Positions 16,610 to 25,562 of a DNA stretch of 37,257 nucleotides are shown piece after piece. The notes below the pieces were generated by a model, which was given only the letters and a program-made list of their open reading frames with translations, was not told the origin of the DNA and did no database searches. The translations under genes and the position numbers were made by a program. The DNA comes from Lentisalinibacter sp035655155 (GTDB lineage Bacteria; Pseudomonadota; Gammaproteobacteria; Steroidobacterales; Woeseiaceae), in contig DASRVH010000009.1 in the NCBI GenBank assembly GCA_035655155.1, positions 1 through 37,257 of the forward strand, given 5' to 3'. Position 1 is the first letter of the stretch, and every line of letters begins with the position of its first letter.

Positions 16610-17332
16610 ATGTCTGAAGCCGAGCCAGGTCTGAAGCGCATCCTGCTGAAGCTGAGTGGCGAGGCGCTGCTGGGCAGCCTCGACTACGGTATCGATCCCG
16701 AGATCATCAAGCGCATCGCCGGCGAGCTGCGCGATGTGCGCGAGCTCGGCATCGAGGTGGGCGTGGTGATCGGCGGCGGCAACATCTTCCGCGGCGCGGG
16801 CCTGGCCCGGGCCGGCATGGACCGGGTCACCGGCGATCACATGGGCATGCTGGCCACCGTCATAAACGCGCTGGCGCTGCAGGATGCGCTGGAGCGTCTC
16901 GGCATCTACGCCAGGGTGATGTCGGCGCTGCAGATCCACGAGGTCTGCGAGGACTATATCCGGCGCCGCGCGATCCGCCATCTGGAGAAAGGCCGGGTGG
17001 TCATCCTCGCGGCCGGCACCGGCAATCCCTTCTTCACCACCGACACCGCCGCCAGCCTGCGCGCGATCGAGGTCGGCGCGGACATACTGCTGAAGGCCAC
17101 CAAGGTGGACGGCGTCTACAGCGCAGACCCGGTCACGGTCCCGGATGCCCGGCGCTACTCGACGGTGTCTTTCGACCAGGTGCTGACCGACAAGCTGAAT
17201 GTCATGGATGCCACGGCCATTGTGATGTGCCGTGACAACGGCCTGCCGCTCAGGATCTTCGACCTGACGCGGCCCGGCGCTCTTCTGCGGGTGGTGCGCG
17301 GCGAGGACGTCGGCACGCTCGTCACCAACTAG
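16610..17332 (+). CDS. pyrH: Uridylate kinase
   Basis: PyrH phosphorylates UMP to UDP in pyrimidine nucleotide synthesis. It is a hexameric amino-acid-kinase-family enzyme activated by GTP and inhibited by UTP. The 240-residue sequence (E. coli 241) has the ATP-binding start KRILLKLSGEAL, the glycine-rich VVIGGGNIFRG, the UMP segment DHMGMLATVINALALQDAL, AAGTGNPFFTTDTAA, and the KVDGVYSADP motif. The ATG at 16610 has GGAG 11 bp upstream, slightly far but usable. It is followed by frr after 25 bp. Confidence 0.98.
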   Translation: MSEAEPGLKRILLKLSGEALLGSLDYGIDPEIIKRIAGELRDVRELGIEVGVVIGGGNIFRGAGLARAGMDRVTGDHMGMLATVINALALQDALERLGIYARVMSALQIHEVCEDYIRRRAIRHLEKGRVVILAAGTGNPFFTTDTAASLRAIEVGADILLKATKVDGVYSADPVTVPDARRYSTVSFDQVLTDKLNVMDATAIVMCRDNGLPLRIFDLTRPGALLRVVRGEDVGTLVTN

Positions 17333-17357
17333 GGCCTTTGATCAGCGGAGACACGGA

Positions 17358-17915
17358 GTGATAGAGGACATCAAGAAAGACGCGGCGGAGCGCATGAAGA
17401 AGAGTGTGGCATCGCTGAAGCAGGAGTTCACGAAGCTGCGCACCGGGCGCGCGCACACCAGCCTGCTGGACCACATCCACGTGGAGTACTACGGGGCGGA
17501 TGTGCCGCTGAACCAGGTGGCGAACGTGGGCGTGGAAGACTCGCGCACGCTCACCGTGGCGCCGTACGAGAAGCAGATGGTGCCGGTGGTGGAGAAAGCC
17601 ATCATGAATTCGGATCTCGGACTGAATCCGGCGACGGCCGGCACGGTCATCCGCGTGCCGCTGCCGCCGCTGACCGAGGAGCGGCGCAAGGACATGATTC
17701 GCATCGTCCGCCACGAGGCGGAGGGCGGCCGCGTCGCCATCCGCAACATCCGTCGCGACGCCATGCACGACCTGAAGGAGCTCCTGAAGGAGAAGGAGAT
17801 CAGCGAGGACGACGAGCGACGTGCGGAGGAGGCCATCCAGCAGCTCACGGACAAATACGTGGCAGAAGTGGACCAGCAGCTGGCCGAGAAAGAGAAGGAA
17901 CTCCTCGAGTTCTGA
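17358..17915 (+). CDS. frr: Ribosome recycling factor
   Basis: RRF splits post-termination ribosomes together with EF-G. The 185 residues equal the E. coli length and cover the two-domain L-shaped fold: long helices plus the small beta domain with HVEYYGADVPL, the conserved SDLGLNPATAGTVIRVPLPP and LTEERRKD, and the closing EISEDDERRAEE helix. The start is GTG at 17358 with GGAG 7 bp upstream; alignment (MIEDIKKDAAERM) confirms it. It is cotranscribed with pyrH. Confidence 0.98.
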   Translation: MIEDIKKDAAERMKKSVASLKQEFTKLRTGRAHTSLLDHIHVEYYGADVPLNQVANVGVEDSRTLTVAPYEKQMVPVVEKAIMNSDLGLNPATAGTVIRVPLPPLTEERRKDMIRIVRHEAEGGRVAIRNIRRDAMHDLKELLKEKEISEDDERRAEEAIQQLTDKYVAEVDQQLAEKEKELLEF

Positions 17916-17955
17916 GAGACGCCCGTCTCACGTTTCCGTTTCCTATGGCCCGCCG

Positions 17956-18702
17956 ATGAGCAAAACTCCTGACAGCCCGCCCGCGACCCTGCCGCGCCAT
18001 GTGGCCGTCATCATGGACGGCAACGGGCGCTGGGCGCGACGCCGGGGACTGCCGCGCCAGCTCGGCCATCGCTCCGGCATCCGGCCGGTCCGCACGACCG
18101 TCGAGACCTGCGGCAAGCTGGGCATCGAGTATCTGACCCTGTTCGCGTTCTCCAGCGAGAACTGGTCGCGACCCCGGGAGGAGGTCACCGGGCTGATGCG
18201 GCTGTTCGTCGAGTCGCTGAAGCGCGAGGTGGCGGAACTGCACGAGAACGGCGTGAAGCTGACCTTCGTCGGCGCGCGGGAGCGGCTGCCCGGCGGACTG
18301 GTGCGGCAGATGGAGGAAGCCGAGCGCCGTACCGCCGACAATACCGGCCTGCGGCTCGTCATCGCGGCGGCCTACGGCGGGCGCTGGGACATCGGCCAGG
18401 CGGCCCGGGCGCTGGCCGCCGAGGTGGCGGAGGGCCGGCGCAGCGTGGAATCCGTCGACGAGGAGGCGGTGGCCTCGCGGCTCGCGCTGGCCGGCTGTCC
18501 GGACCCGGACCTTCTCATCCGCACCGGCGGCGAGAGACGGATCTCCAATTTCCTGCTCTGGAACCTGGCTTACACCGAGCTGTACTTCAGCGACACGCTG
18601 TGGCCGGATTTCGACGCCGCGGAGTTCCACGAGGCACTCGCCTACTTCGCCCAGCGCAAGCGGCGCTACGGCCGTACCCAGGAACAGCTCGAGGTCGGAT
18701 GA
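17956..18702 (+). CDS. uppS: Undecaprenyl diphosphate synthase
   Basis: This is a cis-prenyltransferase. It adds eight isopentenyl units to farnesyl-PP to make the C55 carrier used for peptidoglycan and O-antigen. The 248-residue protein (E. coli 253) shows MDGNGRWARRRG with catalytic D21, the hydrophobic-pocket segment LTLFAFSSENWSRP, and the substrate motif LLIRTGGERRISNFLLWN. The ATG at 17956 is 40 bp after frr; there is no strong ribosome site, but other in-frame starts lie inside frr. In E. coli dxr sits between frr and uppS; here it does not. The stop overlaps the first of two cdsA start candidates. Confidence 0.97.
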   Translation: MSKTPDSPPATLPRHVAVIMDGNGRWARRRGLPRQLGHRSGIRPVRTTVETCGKLGIEYLTLFAFSSENWSRPREEVTGLMRLFVESLKREVAELHENGVKLTFVGARERLPGGLVRQMEEAERRTADNTGLRLVIAAAYGGRWDIGQAARALAAEVAEGRRSVESVDEEAVASRLALAGCPDPDLLIRTGGERRISNFLLWNLAYTELYFSDTLWPDFDAAEFHEALAYFAQRKRRYGRTQEQLEVG

Positions 18703-19499
18703 TGCTGCGCCAGCGTGTCATCACCGCGGTGATCGCGGTCGTGCTGATCCTGCTCGCGTTGTTCGTATTCCCGCCGCCGCTGACCCTCGTGCTGCTGGGA
18801 GTGCTGATCGTGGCCGGCGGCTGGGAATGGTCGGCCTTCCTGGGCGCCGAGGGCGCCGCGCGCGGCCTCTTCCCCGGGGTGTTGGCGGCGGCGATCGCCG
18901 CGGTCTGGTGGGCGGTGCCCCAGTTCCTGCCGCTGCTGCCGGTACTGCTGGCCTCGCTGGGCTTCTGGCTGGTGGCCGCCGCGCTGGTGGTGCGCTATCC
19001 CATCCGCGTGCCGCGCTGGCTGATCTGGGTGGGCGGGCTCGCCACCCTGGTGCCGGCCTATCTGGCGCTGGGAACGCTGTACATGGGCGAGCCGAGGGGG
19101 CCGCAGGTGGTGTTGTTCGTGCTCGCCGTCATCTGGTCCGCGGATATCGGCGCCTATTTCGCCGGCCGGCGCTTCGGCCGGGTGAAGCTGGCGCCGAAGG
19201 TCAGTCCCGGCAAGACCTGGGAAGGGGTATTCGGCGGTCTGGCCGCCGCCACGCTCGTCTGCATCGCCGGCGCCTGGTGGTTCGGCATCTCGCTGGCGAT
19301 ATTGCTGCCCTTGTCGCTGGCCGCGACGCTGCTGTCCATCATCGGCGACCTGACCGTGAGCCTGTTCAAGCGCAGTGCCGGCGTGAAGGACAGCGGCCAC
19401 CTGTTCCCCGGCCATGGCGGCGTGCTGGACCGGGTCGACAGCCTGGCGGCCGCCTCGCCCCTGTTCCTGTTGATGCTGAGACTGCTCGGGCTCGCATGA
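18702..19499 (+). CDS. cdsA: Phosphatidate cytidylyltransferase (CDP-diacylglycerol synthase)
   Basis: This is an integral membrane enzyme that makes CDP-diacylglycerol from phosphatidate and CTP, the precursor of all phospholipids. The 265-residue product has seven to eight hydrophobic segments and the family signature near residues 220-250: SLFKRSAGVKDSGHLFPGHG, then a GVLDRVDS segment. The metal-binding Asp residues lie in LSIIGDLTVS and KDSG. Two ATGs occur in tandem at 18699 and 18702. I chose 18702 because GAGG is 7 bp before it; 18699 would overlap the uppS stop as ATGA. Either way translation is coupled to uppS. Confidence 0.95.
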   Translation: MLRQRVITAVIAVVLILLALFVFPPPLTLVLLGVLIVAGGWEWSAFLGAEGAARGLFPGVLAAAIAAVWWAVPQFLPLLPVLLASLGFWLVAAALVVRYPIRVPRWLIWVGGLATLVPAYLALGTLYMGEPRGPQVVLFVLAVIWSADIGAYFAGRRFGRVKLAPKVSPGKTWEGVFGGLAAATLVCIAGAWWFGISLAILLPLSLAATLLSIIGDLTVSLFKRSAGVKDSGHLFPGHGGVLDRVDSLAAASPLFLLMLRLLGLA

Positions 19500-19644
19500 G
19501 CCGGGTCGGGGGCAGTGCCTGTGCCCGGCACCGGGCGGGGAACCCCTGCCACGCCGGCGCTGTCTGTCTGTGTGGGCGGGATGGCGTCCGCAGGGGCGGG
19601 GCCATCCTTTATACTGGCGGACTTTGCGCGCGGGGAACCGGTCT
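19500..19644 (+). promoter_or_regulatory. cdsA-rseP intergenic region (slot usually held by dxr)
   Basis: This 145-bp GC-rich gap is one of the larger gaps in the envelope block. It holds TATACT (19610-19615), a 5-of-6 match to a -10 element, but the bases 17 bp upstream (TCCGCA) are a poor -35. A short hairpin (GTGCC/GGCAC near 19515-19531) is also present. GGGGAA (19632-19637) serves as the rseP ribosome site. No remnant of a dxr reading frame was seen. Confidence 0.35.
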
Positions 19645-21003
19645 TTGGGCACCATACTGACATCCATCGTGGCCTTCATCGTGGCAATCAGCGTGCTGAT
19701 CGCCATCCACGAGTACGGCCATTACCTCGTCGCGCGGCTCTTCGGCATCAAGGTGCTGCGCTACTCCATCGGCTTCGGCAAGCCGCTGTGGAGCATACGA
19801 CGCGGCGCGGACGACACCGAGTACTGCATCTCCGCGCTGCCGCTGGGCGGCTACGTCAAATTGCTGGACGGCCGCGAGACCGAGATCGCCCCTGAGGACC
19901 AGGGCCGCGCCTTCGACCAGAAGCCGGTGCCCCAGCGCATCGCCGTCCTGTTTGCCGGGCCTGCCTTCAATTTTCTGTTCGCCATCGCCGCCTACTGGAT
20001 ATTGTTCGTTCAGGGCGTCGCCGTGGTGGCGCCGGTGGTCGGCGAGGTGGAACCCGACTCCTACGCCGCCGAAGCGGGACTGGCCTATGAAGACCGCATC
20101 CTGCAGGTCGGCGGCAAAGACGTCTCCGGCTGGGAGGACACGCTGATCACCCTGCTGGGCGACATGGTCGACGACGGCCGCGTGCCGCTCACCGTGGAGC
20201 GCACGGACGGCTCGACCGAGCGACTGACCATCGACGTTGGCCGCGATGCGGCGCGGCTGACGGAGCCTGGGGTACTGTTCGACGGGCTCGGGTTCCGTCC
20301 CTGGTCGCCGCCGGTGGTAGTGGGCGAGGTGAGCCCGGACAGCGCCGCAGAGGCGGCCGGGCTCGCATCGGGAGACCGCATCGAGGCGGTCGACGGCGAA
20401 CCGGTGGCGAGCTGGCGGGAGCTGACCGAGGCGCTGTCGCCGCGGCCCGGGGAGACGGTGGCCATCACCTACCGTCGCGACGGTGACACGCGCACGGTGG
20501 AGACGACGCTCGGCGAGATGGAGAGCGACGGCGAGCGCCGCGGCATCCTCGGCATCAGCAACCGCATCGAGCCCTCCGAGCGGCGCATCAGCATCCAGGA
20601 ATACGGGCCGCTGGAGGCGGTGGGTGAGGCCACCGGCAAAATGGTGGACACCACGGTCTTTACCGTGCGCATGCTGTTCCGCATGGTGGTCGGCGACGTC
20701 TCGCTGAAGAACATCAGCGGCCCGGTGAACATCGCCCAGTACGCGGGCTCGTCGGCCAGCGCCGGCAGCGAGTACTTCATCGGCTTCCTGGCCGTGGTCA
20801 GCATCAGCCTCGGCGTGCTGAACCTGCTGCCCATCCCCATGCTGGACGGCGGCCAGATCGTCTACCAGACGGTGGAGTGGGTGAAGGGCACGCCATTGTC
20901 CGAGCGGGCCCAGATGATCGGCCAGCAGGTTGGAATACTCGCGCTAATCGCTATCATGGGCCTCGCTTTCTACAACGACCTAACGCGTATCTTCGCGCCA
21001 TAA
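19645..21003 (+). CDS. rseP: Intramembrane zinc metalloprotease RseP
   Basis: RseP is a site-2 protease. It cleaves the anti-sigma factor RseA within the inner membrane to release sigma-E during envelope stress, and clears signal-peptide remnants. The 452-residue protein (E. coli 450) has the catalytic motif HEYGH (22-26) in the first helix, FGKPLW and PLGGYVKLLD, two tandem PDZ domains (about 115-195 and 215-300), and the third zinc ligand in LLPIPMLDGGQ (D401). The only start that gives a normal N-terminus is TTG at 19645, with GGGGAA 7 bp upstream; no ATG or GTG lies between it and the HEYGH helix except a GTG that would cut into that helix. Confidence 0.95.
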   Translation: MGTILTSIVAFIVAISVLIAIHEYGHYLVARLFGIKVLRYSIGFGKPLWSIRRGADDTEYCISALPLGGYVKLLDGRETEIAPEDQGRAFDQKPVPQRIAVLFAGPAFNFLFAIAAYWILFVQGVAVVAPVVGEVEPDSYAAEAGLAYEDRILQVGGKDVSGWEDTLITLLGDMVDDGRVPLTVERTDGSTERLTIDVGRDAARLTEPGVLFDGLGFRPWSPPVVVGEVSPDSAAEAAGLASGDRIEAVDGEPVASWRELTEALSPRPGETVAITYRRDGDTRTVETTLGEMESDGERRGILGISNRIEPSERRISIQEYGPLEAVGEATGKMVDTTVFTVRMLFRMVVGDVSLKNISGPVNIAQYAGSSASAGSEYFIGFLAVVSISLGVLNLLPIPMLDGGQIVYQTVEWVKGTPLSERAQMIGQQVGILALIAIMGLAFYNDLTRIFAP

Positions 21004-21014
21004 GGAAACACGGT

Positions 21015-23447
21015 TTGTTCTCGTCCGATCGGCTTACGACTCCGGATCGCGCCGGCCGCCCGCAATCGCGCAGCGGCTGGCTGTTGCTCGCACTCGCCCT
21101 GCTGTCGACGGCGGCCCTGACCGCCAGGGCCGAGGAGTTCGTGGTGCGCGACATGCGGGTGGAAGGCCTGCAGCGCATCTCCGAGGGCACCGTGTTCAAT
21201 TACCTGCCGATCAATCTCGGCGACACGCTGACGCCCCAGCGGGTGCGCGAGGCCATCCGCGCCCTGTACGGCCAGGGGCTGTTCGAGGACATCGCCTTCC
21301 GGCGCGAGGGAGACACGCTGGTGATCGAGGTGGAGGAGCGGCCCTCCATCGCCGAGTTCACCATCGAGGGCAACAAGGACATCAAGACCGAGGATCTCAT
21401 GCAGTCGCTGCGCGGCGTGGGGCTCGCCCGCGGCAAGACCTTCGACCGCTCGGTGCTGGAGGAGGTGACCCGCTTCCTGACCGAGCAGTACTACAGCCGC
21501 GGCAAGTACGGCGTCTCGGTGGTCGCGAACGTGGAGGACCGCCCGAACAACCAGGTGGCCATCTCCATCGACGTGAAGGAAGGCGAACGCGCCCGTATCC
21601 GCCAGATCAACATCGTCGGCAACGAGGAGTTCAGGGACGAGGAGGTCCGCGACCAGTTCGAGCTGCAGACGCCGAACTGGCTCTCGTTCATCCGCCAGGA
21701 CGACCGCTACGCGAAGGAATCGCTGTCCGGCGACCTGGAGAGCCTGCGCTCGTTCTACATGGACCGGGGCTTCGCGGACTTCCGGGTGGAGTCCACGCAG
21801 GTGGCGATCAGCCCGGACAGGAAAGACATCTACATCACCATCAACGTGCGCGAGGGCGAGCGCTACGAGATATCCGACATCAAGCTGGCGGGCGAGATGG
21901 TGGTGCCGAGGGAGGAGCTGGAGCGGCTGATCCTCGCCAAACCCGGCGAGACGTTCAACCTGCAGCGGCTCACGCAGACCTCGGAGCTGATCTCCTTCCG
22001 GCTGGGCGCCGACGGCTACGCCCAGGCCGAGGTCGAGCCCGTGCCCGACCTGGACCGTGAGAACAAGCTCGCCGACGTCACGATCTACATCGAGCCCAAC
22101 AACCGGGTCTACGTCCGGCGCATCAACTTCAACGGCATCGACAGCGTGGCCGACGAGGTGCTGCGCCGGGAGATGCGCCAGATGGAGGGAGGCTATCTCT
22201 CCAACACACTGGTCGATCGCTCGAAGGTCCGACTGCAGCGGCTGCCTTATATCGAGGACGTGCAGGTCGACACCGCGCCGGTGCCCGGCACCCCGGATCT
22301 GGTCGACGTGAACTACGACCTGAAGTACGGCCTGCCCGGCCAGTTCGGCGGCGGCGTCGGTTACTCCGAGGCACAGAAGCTGATTCTGAACGGCAACTTC
22401 GTGCATTCGAATTTCCTCGGAACGGGCAACCGGGTGCAGGCGGAGATCAATTCCGGGCGCTTCAGTACGGCCTACAGCATCTCGTACACGGATCCCTACC
22501 GCACCATCGACGGCGTCCGGCGAACACTGTCCGTGGGCTACCGCGACATCACCCAGTTCACGTCGTCGTCGTCGGATTTCTCCACGGAGACCATCACCGC
22601 CGGCATCGACTACGGCTATCCGATCACCGAGTACCAGACGCTGTCCTTCGGCCTGGCGCTGCAGGACGCCGAGCTCGTCGCCTCGACCTTCAGCACGCAG
22701 CAGGCGCAGGACTGGGTGCTGAACAACGGCAACCCGCGGGTGGAGGATCTCGGCAACGGCAATTCGCTGTTCGTCACCGATTTCAAGACGCTGGAGATGG
22801 TGGCCGGCTGGACCTACGACAGCCGCAATCGGGCCATCTTCGCCGACCGGGGCACCCGGCAGCGTTTCGTGGTGTCCGCCGCCGTGCCGGGCAGCGACGT
22901 CGAGTACTATACCGCGCGCTACGACCTGCTGAAGTATTTCCCGATCACCCGCAACTGGATCGTCTCCTTCGCCTCGGAGTTCGCCTTCGGCGAGGGCATC
23001 AACGACACCACGGCGCTGCCGCCCTACAAGCAGTTCTTCGCCGGCGGGCCGGGCTCGGTGCGCGGTTTCGCGGAATCGGACCTCGGACCGGTGGACAGCT
23101 TCGGCAACCCCTACGGCGGCAACTTTTTGGTCACGAGCCAGCTTGAGCTTATAATCCCGGTCCCCGAGGCCCTGCGCGGCCGCACGCGCTTCAGCCTGTT
23201 CTACGACGTCGGCAACGTATTCAACACGGGAGAAGTGGCCTTCACCGACCGGCTCGGTGACCCGATCAGCTACGACTTCGAATCGGGCGAACTGAAGCAG
23301 TCCGTCGGCATCGCCGCGGAGTGGCTGGCGCCGCTGGGTCTCTTCCGCTTCAGTTACGCGATGCCGCTGAACGAGGTCTCGGGCACGGATCGCATCTTCG
23401 GTGATCGGGTCGAGCGCTTTCAGTTCTCGATCGGAAACGCATTTTGA
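21015..23447 (+). CDS. bamA: Outer membrane protein assembly factor BamA
   Basis: BamA is the Omp85 core of the BAM complex that inserts beta-barrel proteins into the outer membrane. The inferred 810-residue precursor has the same length as E. coli BamA. It has a signal peptide with hydrophobic core WLLLALALLSTAAL and an ARA/E cleavage after residue 39. Five POTRA domains (about 41-435) follow, beginning FVVRDMRVEGLQRISEGTVF, then a C-terminal 16-stranded barrel with the lid-loop VRGF motif (682-685) and a terminal Phe beta-signal. The start is TTG at 21015 with AGGA 8 bp upstream, 11 bp after rseP; no ATG or GTG occurs between it and the signal core. Confidence 0.97.
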   Translation: MFSSDRLTTPDRAGRPQSRSGWLLLALALLSTAALTARAEEFVVRDMRVEGLQRISEGTVFNYLPINLGDTLTPQRVREAIRALYGQGLFEDIAFRREGDTLVIEVEERPSIAEFTIEGNKDIKTEDLMQSLRGVGLARGKTFDRSVLEEVTRFLTEQYYSRGKYGVSVVANVEDRPNNQVAISIDVKEGERARIRQINIVGNEEFRDEEVRDQFELQTPNWLSFIRQDDRYAKESLSGDLESLRSFYMDRGFADFRVESTQVAISPDRKDIYITINVREGERYEISDIKLAGEMVVPREELERLILAKPGETFNLQRLTQTSELISFRLGADGYAQAEVEPVPDLDRENKLADVTIYIEPNNRVYVRRINFNGIDSVADEVLRREMRQMEGGYLSNTLVDRSKVRLQRLPYIEDVQVDTAPVPGTPDLVDVNYDLKYGLPGQFGGGVGYSEAQKLILNGNFVHSNFLGTGNRVQAEINSGRFSTAYSISYTDPYRTIDGVRRTLSVGYRDITQFTSSSSDFSTETITAGIDYGYPITEYQTLSFGLALQDAELVASTFSTQQAQDWVLNNGNPRVEDLGNGNSLFVTDFKTLEMVAGWTYDSRNRAIFADRGTRQRFVVSAAVPGSDVEYYTARYDLLKYFPITRNWIVSFASEFAFGEGINDTTALPPYKQFFAGGPGSVRGFAESDLGPVDSFGNPYGGNFLVTSQLELIIPVPEALRGRTRFSLFYDVGNVFNTGEVAFTDRLGDPISYDFESGELKQSVGIAAEWLAPLGLFRFSYAMPLNEVSGTDRIFGDRVERFQFSIGNAF

Positions 23448-23473
23448 CGCCTCTTTCAAGCATGGGAAACGGT

Positions 23474-24031
23474 ATGAAATTCAAGACCCACCAAGGACCC
23501 CTCGGATTCTCGATCCTCGCACTGGCACTCCTGGCGCTGGCGACGCCCCTGTCTCACGCGTGGGCGCAGTCCGGCCTCAAGATCGGCGTGGTCTCGCTGC
23601 CGCGTCTCCTGAAGGAGGCGCCCCAGGCGCAGGCCTCCATGGCGGAGCTGCAGCAGGAGTTCGCGCCGAGGGAGCGCAGCATCCGTGCCAAGCAGGAAGA
23701 GTTCCAGAGCCGCAGCGAGCAGGTGCAGCGCGACCTCGCGGTGATGAGCGAAGAGGAGAGGCGCACGGCCGAGCGAGAGCTGCGGGAGTCCCAGCGTGAC
23801 ACCCAGCGCCTCCTGGAGGAGTTCCGCGAGGACTACAACCTGCGGGTGAACGAGGAACTCGGCAAGCTGCAGCGCTCGCTGCTGAAGGAAGTGCAGGATT
23901 ATGCCCGCGCCTCCGGCTACGACCTCATCGTCGGCGACGGCGTGCTGTATGCCAGTGACGTGGTGAACATCACCGACGAGATCCTGCGCGAGTTGCAGGG
24001 CAACTTCGACGCCGGCTCCGCTTCCGAGTAG
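23474..24031 (+). CDS. skp: Periplasmic chaperone Skp/OmpH
   Basis: Skp is a trimeric jellyfish-shaped chaperone that carries unfolded outer-membrane proteins from the Sec translocon to BamA. The 185-residue precursor has a signal peptide (hydrophobic FSILALALLALA, AWA/Q cleavage after 31). A short beta-strand KIGVVSLPRLLKEAPQAQ follows, then a long highly charged helical hairpin (about 50-150) that forms the tentacle. I chose the ATG at 23474, preceded by GGGA at 6 bp; an ATG at 23462 and a TTG at 23444 are possible but add unneeded residues. The position between bamA and lpxD is conserved. Confidence 0.93.
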   Translation: MKFKTHQGPLGFSILALALLALATPLSHAWAQSGLKIGVVSLPRLLKEAPQAQASMAELQQEFAPRERSIRAKQEEFQSRSEQVQRDLAVMSEEERRTAERELRESQRDTQRLLEEFREDYNLRVNEELGKLQRSLLKEVQDYARASGYDLIVGDGVLYASDVVNITDEILRELQGNFDAGSASE

Positions 24032-24065
24032 GCGCGGCGGCACGCACGGTGACGGGGCCGACGGG

Positions 24066-25112
24066 GTGAGCCTGTCGCTCGGCGAGATCGCGGCCCGGTT
24101 CGGCTGCGAACTGCACGGCGATCCGGATATCGCCGTCAGCCGGGTGGCCACCCTCGCCAACGCGGGTCCGGACGCCGTCTCCTTCCTGGCCAATCCCGCC
24201 TATCGCTCCGCCCTGGCGGACACGGCCGCCGGCGCCGTGCTGCTCGCCGCCGACGAGGCCGACGCCTGTCCGGTGCCCGCGCTGGTCTGCGCCGATCCCT
24301 ACCTGACCTACGCCCGGGTGGCGTCGCTCCTGTATCCGCCGCGTCTGCCCGAGCCCGGCGTGAGCGATTCGGCCACCGTCGACGGCTCGGCCGTGGTGCC
24401 GGCTTCCGCCGCGGTGGGGCCGGGCGCGCGCATCGGCCCCGGCGTCGTCCTCGGCGAGCACGTCGCCGTCGGGCCAAACTCGGTGGTGGAAGCGGATTGC
24501 CGGCTGGGCGAGGGCACGCGGCTGGTCGCCGGCGTCACGCTCTGCCGCGGGGTGCGCCTCGGCGCCCGCTGCCTCATCCACCCCGGAGCGGTGATCGGCG
24601 CCGACGGCTTCGGCATCGCTCGCGCTCCGGAGGGCTGGGTGAAAGTGCCCCAGGTGGGTTCGGTCACCATCGGCGACGACGTGGAGATCGGCGCCAACAG
24701 CTGCGTGGACCGGGGCGCCATCGAGGACACCGTGATCGGCGACGGCGTCAGGATCGATAACCTCGTGCAGATAGCGCACAATGTGCGCATTGGCGAGCAT
24801 TCGGCACTGGCCGCGATGGTCGGGATTGCCGGCAGCACGGAAGTCGGCAAGCGCTGCCTGTTCGGCGGCGCTTCGGGGGCGGTGGGGCACGTGAAGATCG
24901 CCGATGACGTGATACTGGGCGGCCGTTGCATGGTCACCAGCGACATCCGCAAACCCGGCATGTACGGCAGCGCGATGCCCCATCAGGAAATCGCCGCATA
25001 CCGCAGGAGTGTGGCCCGCTTCCGCCAGATCGACCGTATGGCGCGCAGGCTGAAGCAGTTAGAGAAGGCGCTCGGCATTGGAAGAGGCAGTGGAAGAAAA
25101 GGATCCGACTGA
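24066..25112 (+). CDS. lpxD: UDP-3-O-acylglucosamine N-acyltransferase
   Basis: This is the third lipid A enzyme. It transfers a hydroxyacyl chain from ACP to the 2-amino group of UDP-3-O-acyl-glucosamine. The 348-residue protein (E. coli 341) has an N-terminal uridine-binding domain, then left-handed beta-helix hexad repeats from about 100 to 300. The catalytic H238 lies in DNLVQIAHNVRIG (E. coli H239), and C-terminal helices (RFRQIDRMARRLKQLEKAL) bind ACP. The start is GTG at 24066 with weak upstream purines. The 3' end overlaps fabZ. Confidence 0.96.
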   Translation: MSLSLGEIAARFGCELHGDPDIAVSRVATLANAGPDAVSFLANPAYRSALADTAAGAVLLAADEADACPVPALVCADPYLTYARVASLLYPPRLPEPGVSDSATVDGSAVVPASAAVGPGARIGPGVVLGEHVAVGPNSVVEADCRLGEGTRLVAGVTLCRGVRLGARCLIHPGAVIGADGFGIARAPEGWVKVPQVGSVTIGDDVEIGANSCVDRGAIEDTVIGDGVRIDNLVQIAHNVRIGEHSALAAMVGIAGSTEVGKRCLFGGASGAVGHVKIADDVILGGRCMVTSDIRKPGMYGSAMPHQEIAAYRRSVARFRQIDRMARRLKQLEKALGIGRGSGRKGSD

Positions 25113-25551
25113 ATTCTCGCGGATCGATATCCGCGGCATCATGGCGCTGCTGCCCCATCGCTATCCGTTCCTGCTGGTGGACCGGGTGGTGGAGAACGAG
25201 GAGGGCAAGCGGCTGGTGGCGGTGAAGAACGTCACCATCAACGAGGAGTTCTTCGAAGGCCATTTCCAGGGCCGGCCGGTCATGCCGGGCGTGCTCATCA
25301 TCGAGGCGCTGGCCCAGGCCACCGGTCTGCTGACGTTCACGTCCTTCGACTCCCCGGACTCCGGCAACGTGTATTTCCTGGTCGGCATCGACAAGGCGCG
25401 CTTCCGCCGGCCCGTGGTGCCGGGCGACCAGCTGCGCCTGGAAGTGAGCCTGACGCGGCGCATCCGCAACGTGGTGCGCTTCCGGGGCATCGCCACCGTG
25501 GACGGCCAGACGGCGGCCGAGGTGGAGCTGATGTGCGCGCCGGGGCGCTGA
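25090..25551 (+). CDS. fabZ: (3R)-hydroxyacyl-ACP dehydratase FabZ
   Basis: FabZ dehydrates beta-hydroxyacyl-ACP in fatty acid elongation and competes with LpxA for hydroxyacyl-ACP. The 153-residue hot-dog-fold protein shows LLPHRYPFLLVDRV, then catalytic H58 in EGHFQGRPVMPGVL and E72 in IIEALAQATG, and ARFRRPVVPGDQL. The start is uncertain. The GTG at 25090 has GGAAG 5 bp upstream and gives a normal length; a TTG at 25078 would add four residues; the ATG at 25141 would remove part of the first helix. It overlaps lpxD by 23 bp, so expression is probably coupled. Confidence 0.96.
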   Translation: MEEKDPTEFSRIDIRGIMALLPHRYPFLLVDRVVENEEGKRLVAVKNVTINEEFFEGHFQGRPVMPGVLIIEALAQATGLLTFTSFDSPDSGNVYFLVGIDKARFRRPVVPGDQLRLEVSLTRRIRNVVRFRGIATVDGQTAAEVELMCAPGR

Positions 25552-25562
25552 CGGAGGAGGCG

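Noticed and set aside
19634..19662. GGAACC followed after 16 bp by ACTGA, resembling a sigma-E promoter before rseP
   Set aside because: It overlaps the rseP start codon, so its transcript would begin inside the gene; the -10 and -35 are imperfect. rseP is sigma-E dependent in E. coli, so it is noted but not called.
23444..23473. Upstream starts for skp (TTG at 23444 and ATG at 23462)
   Set aside because: They add residues before a normal signal peptide, and the best-spaced ribosome site serves the ATG at 23474.
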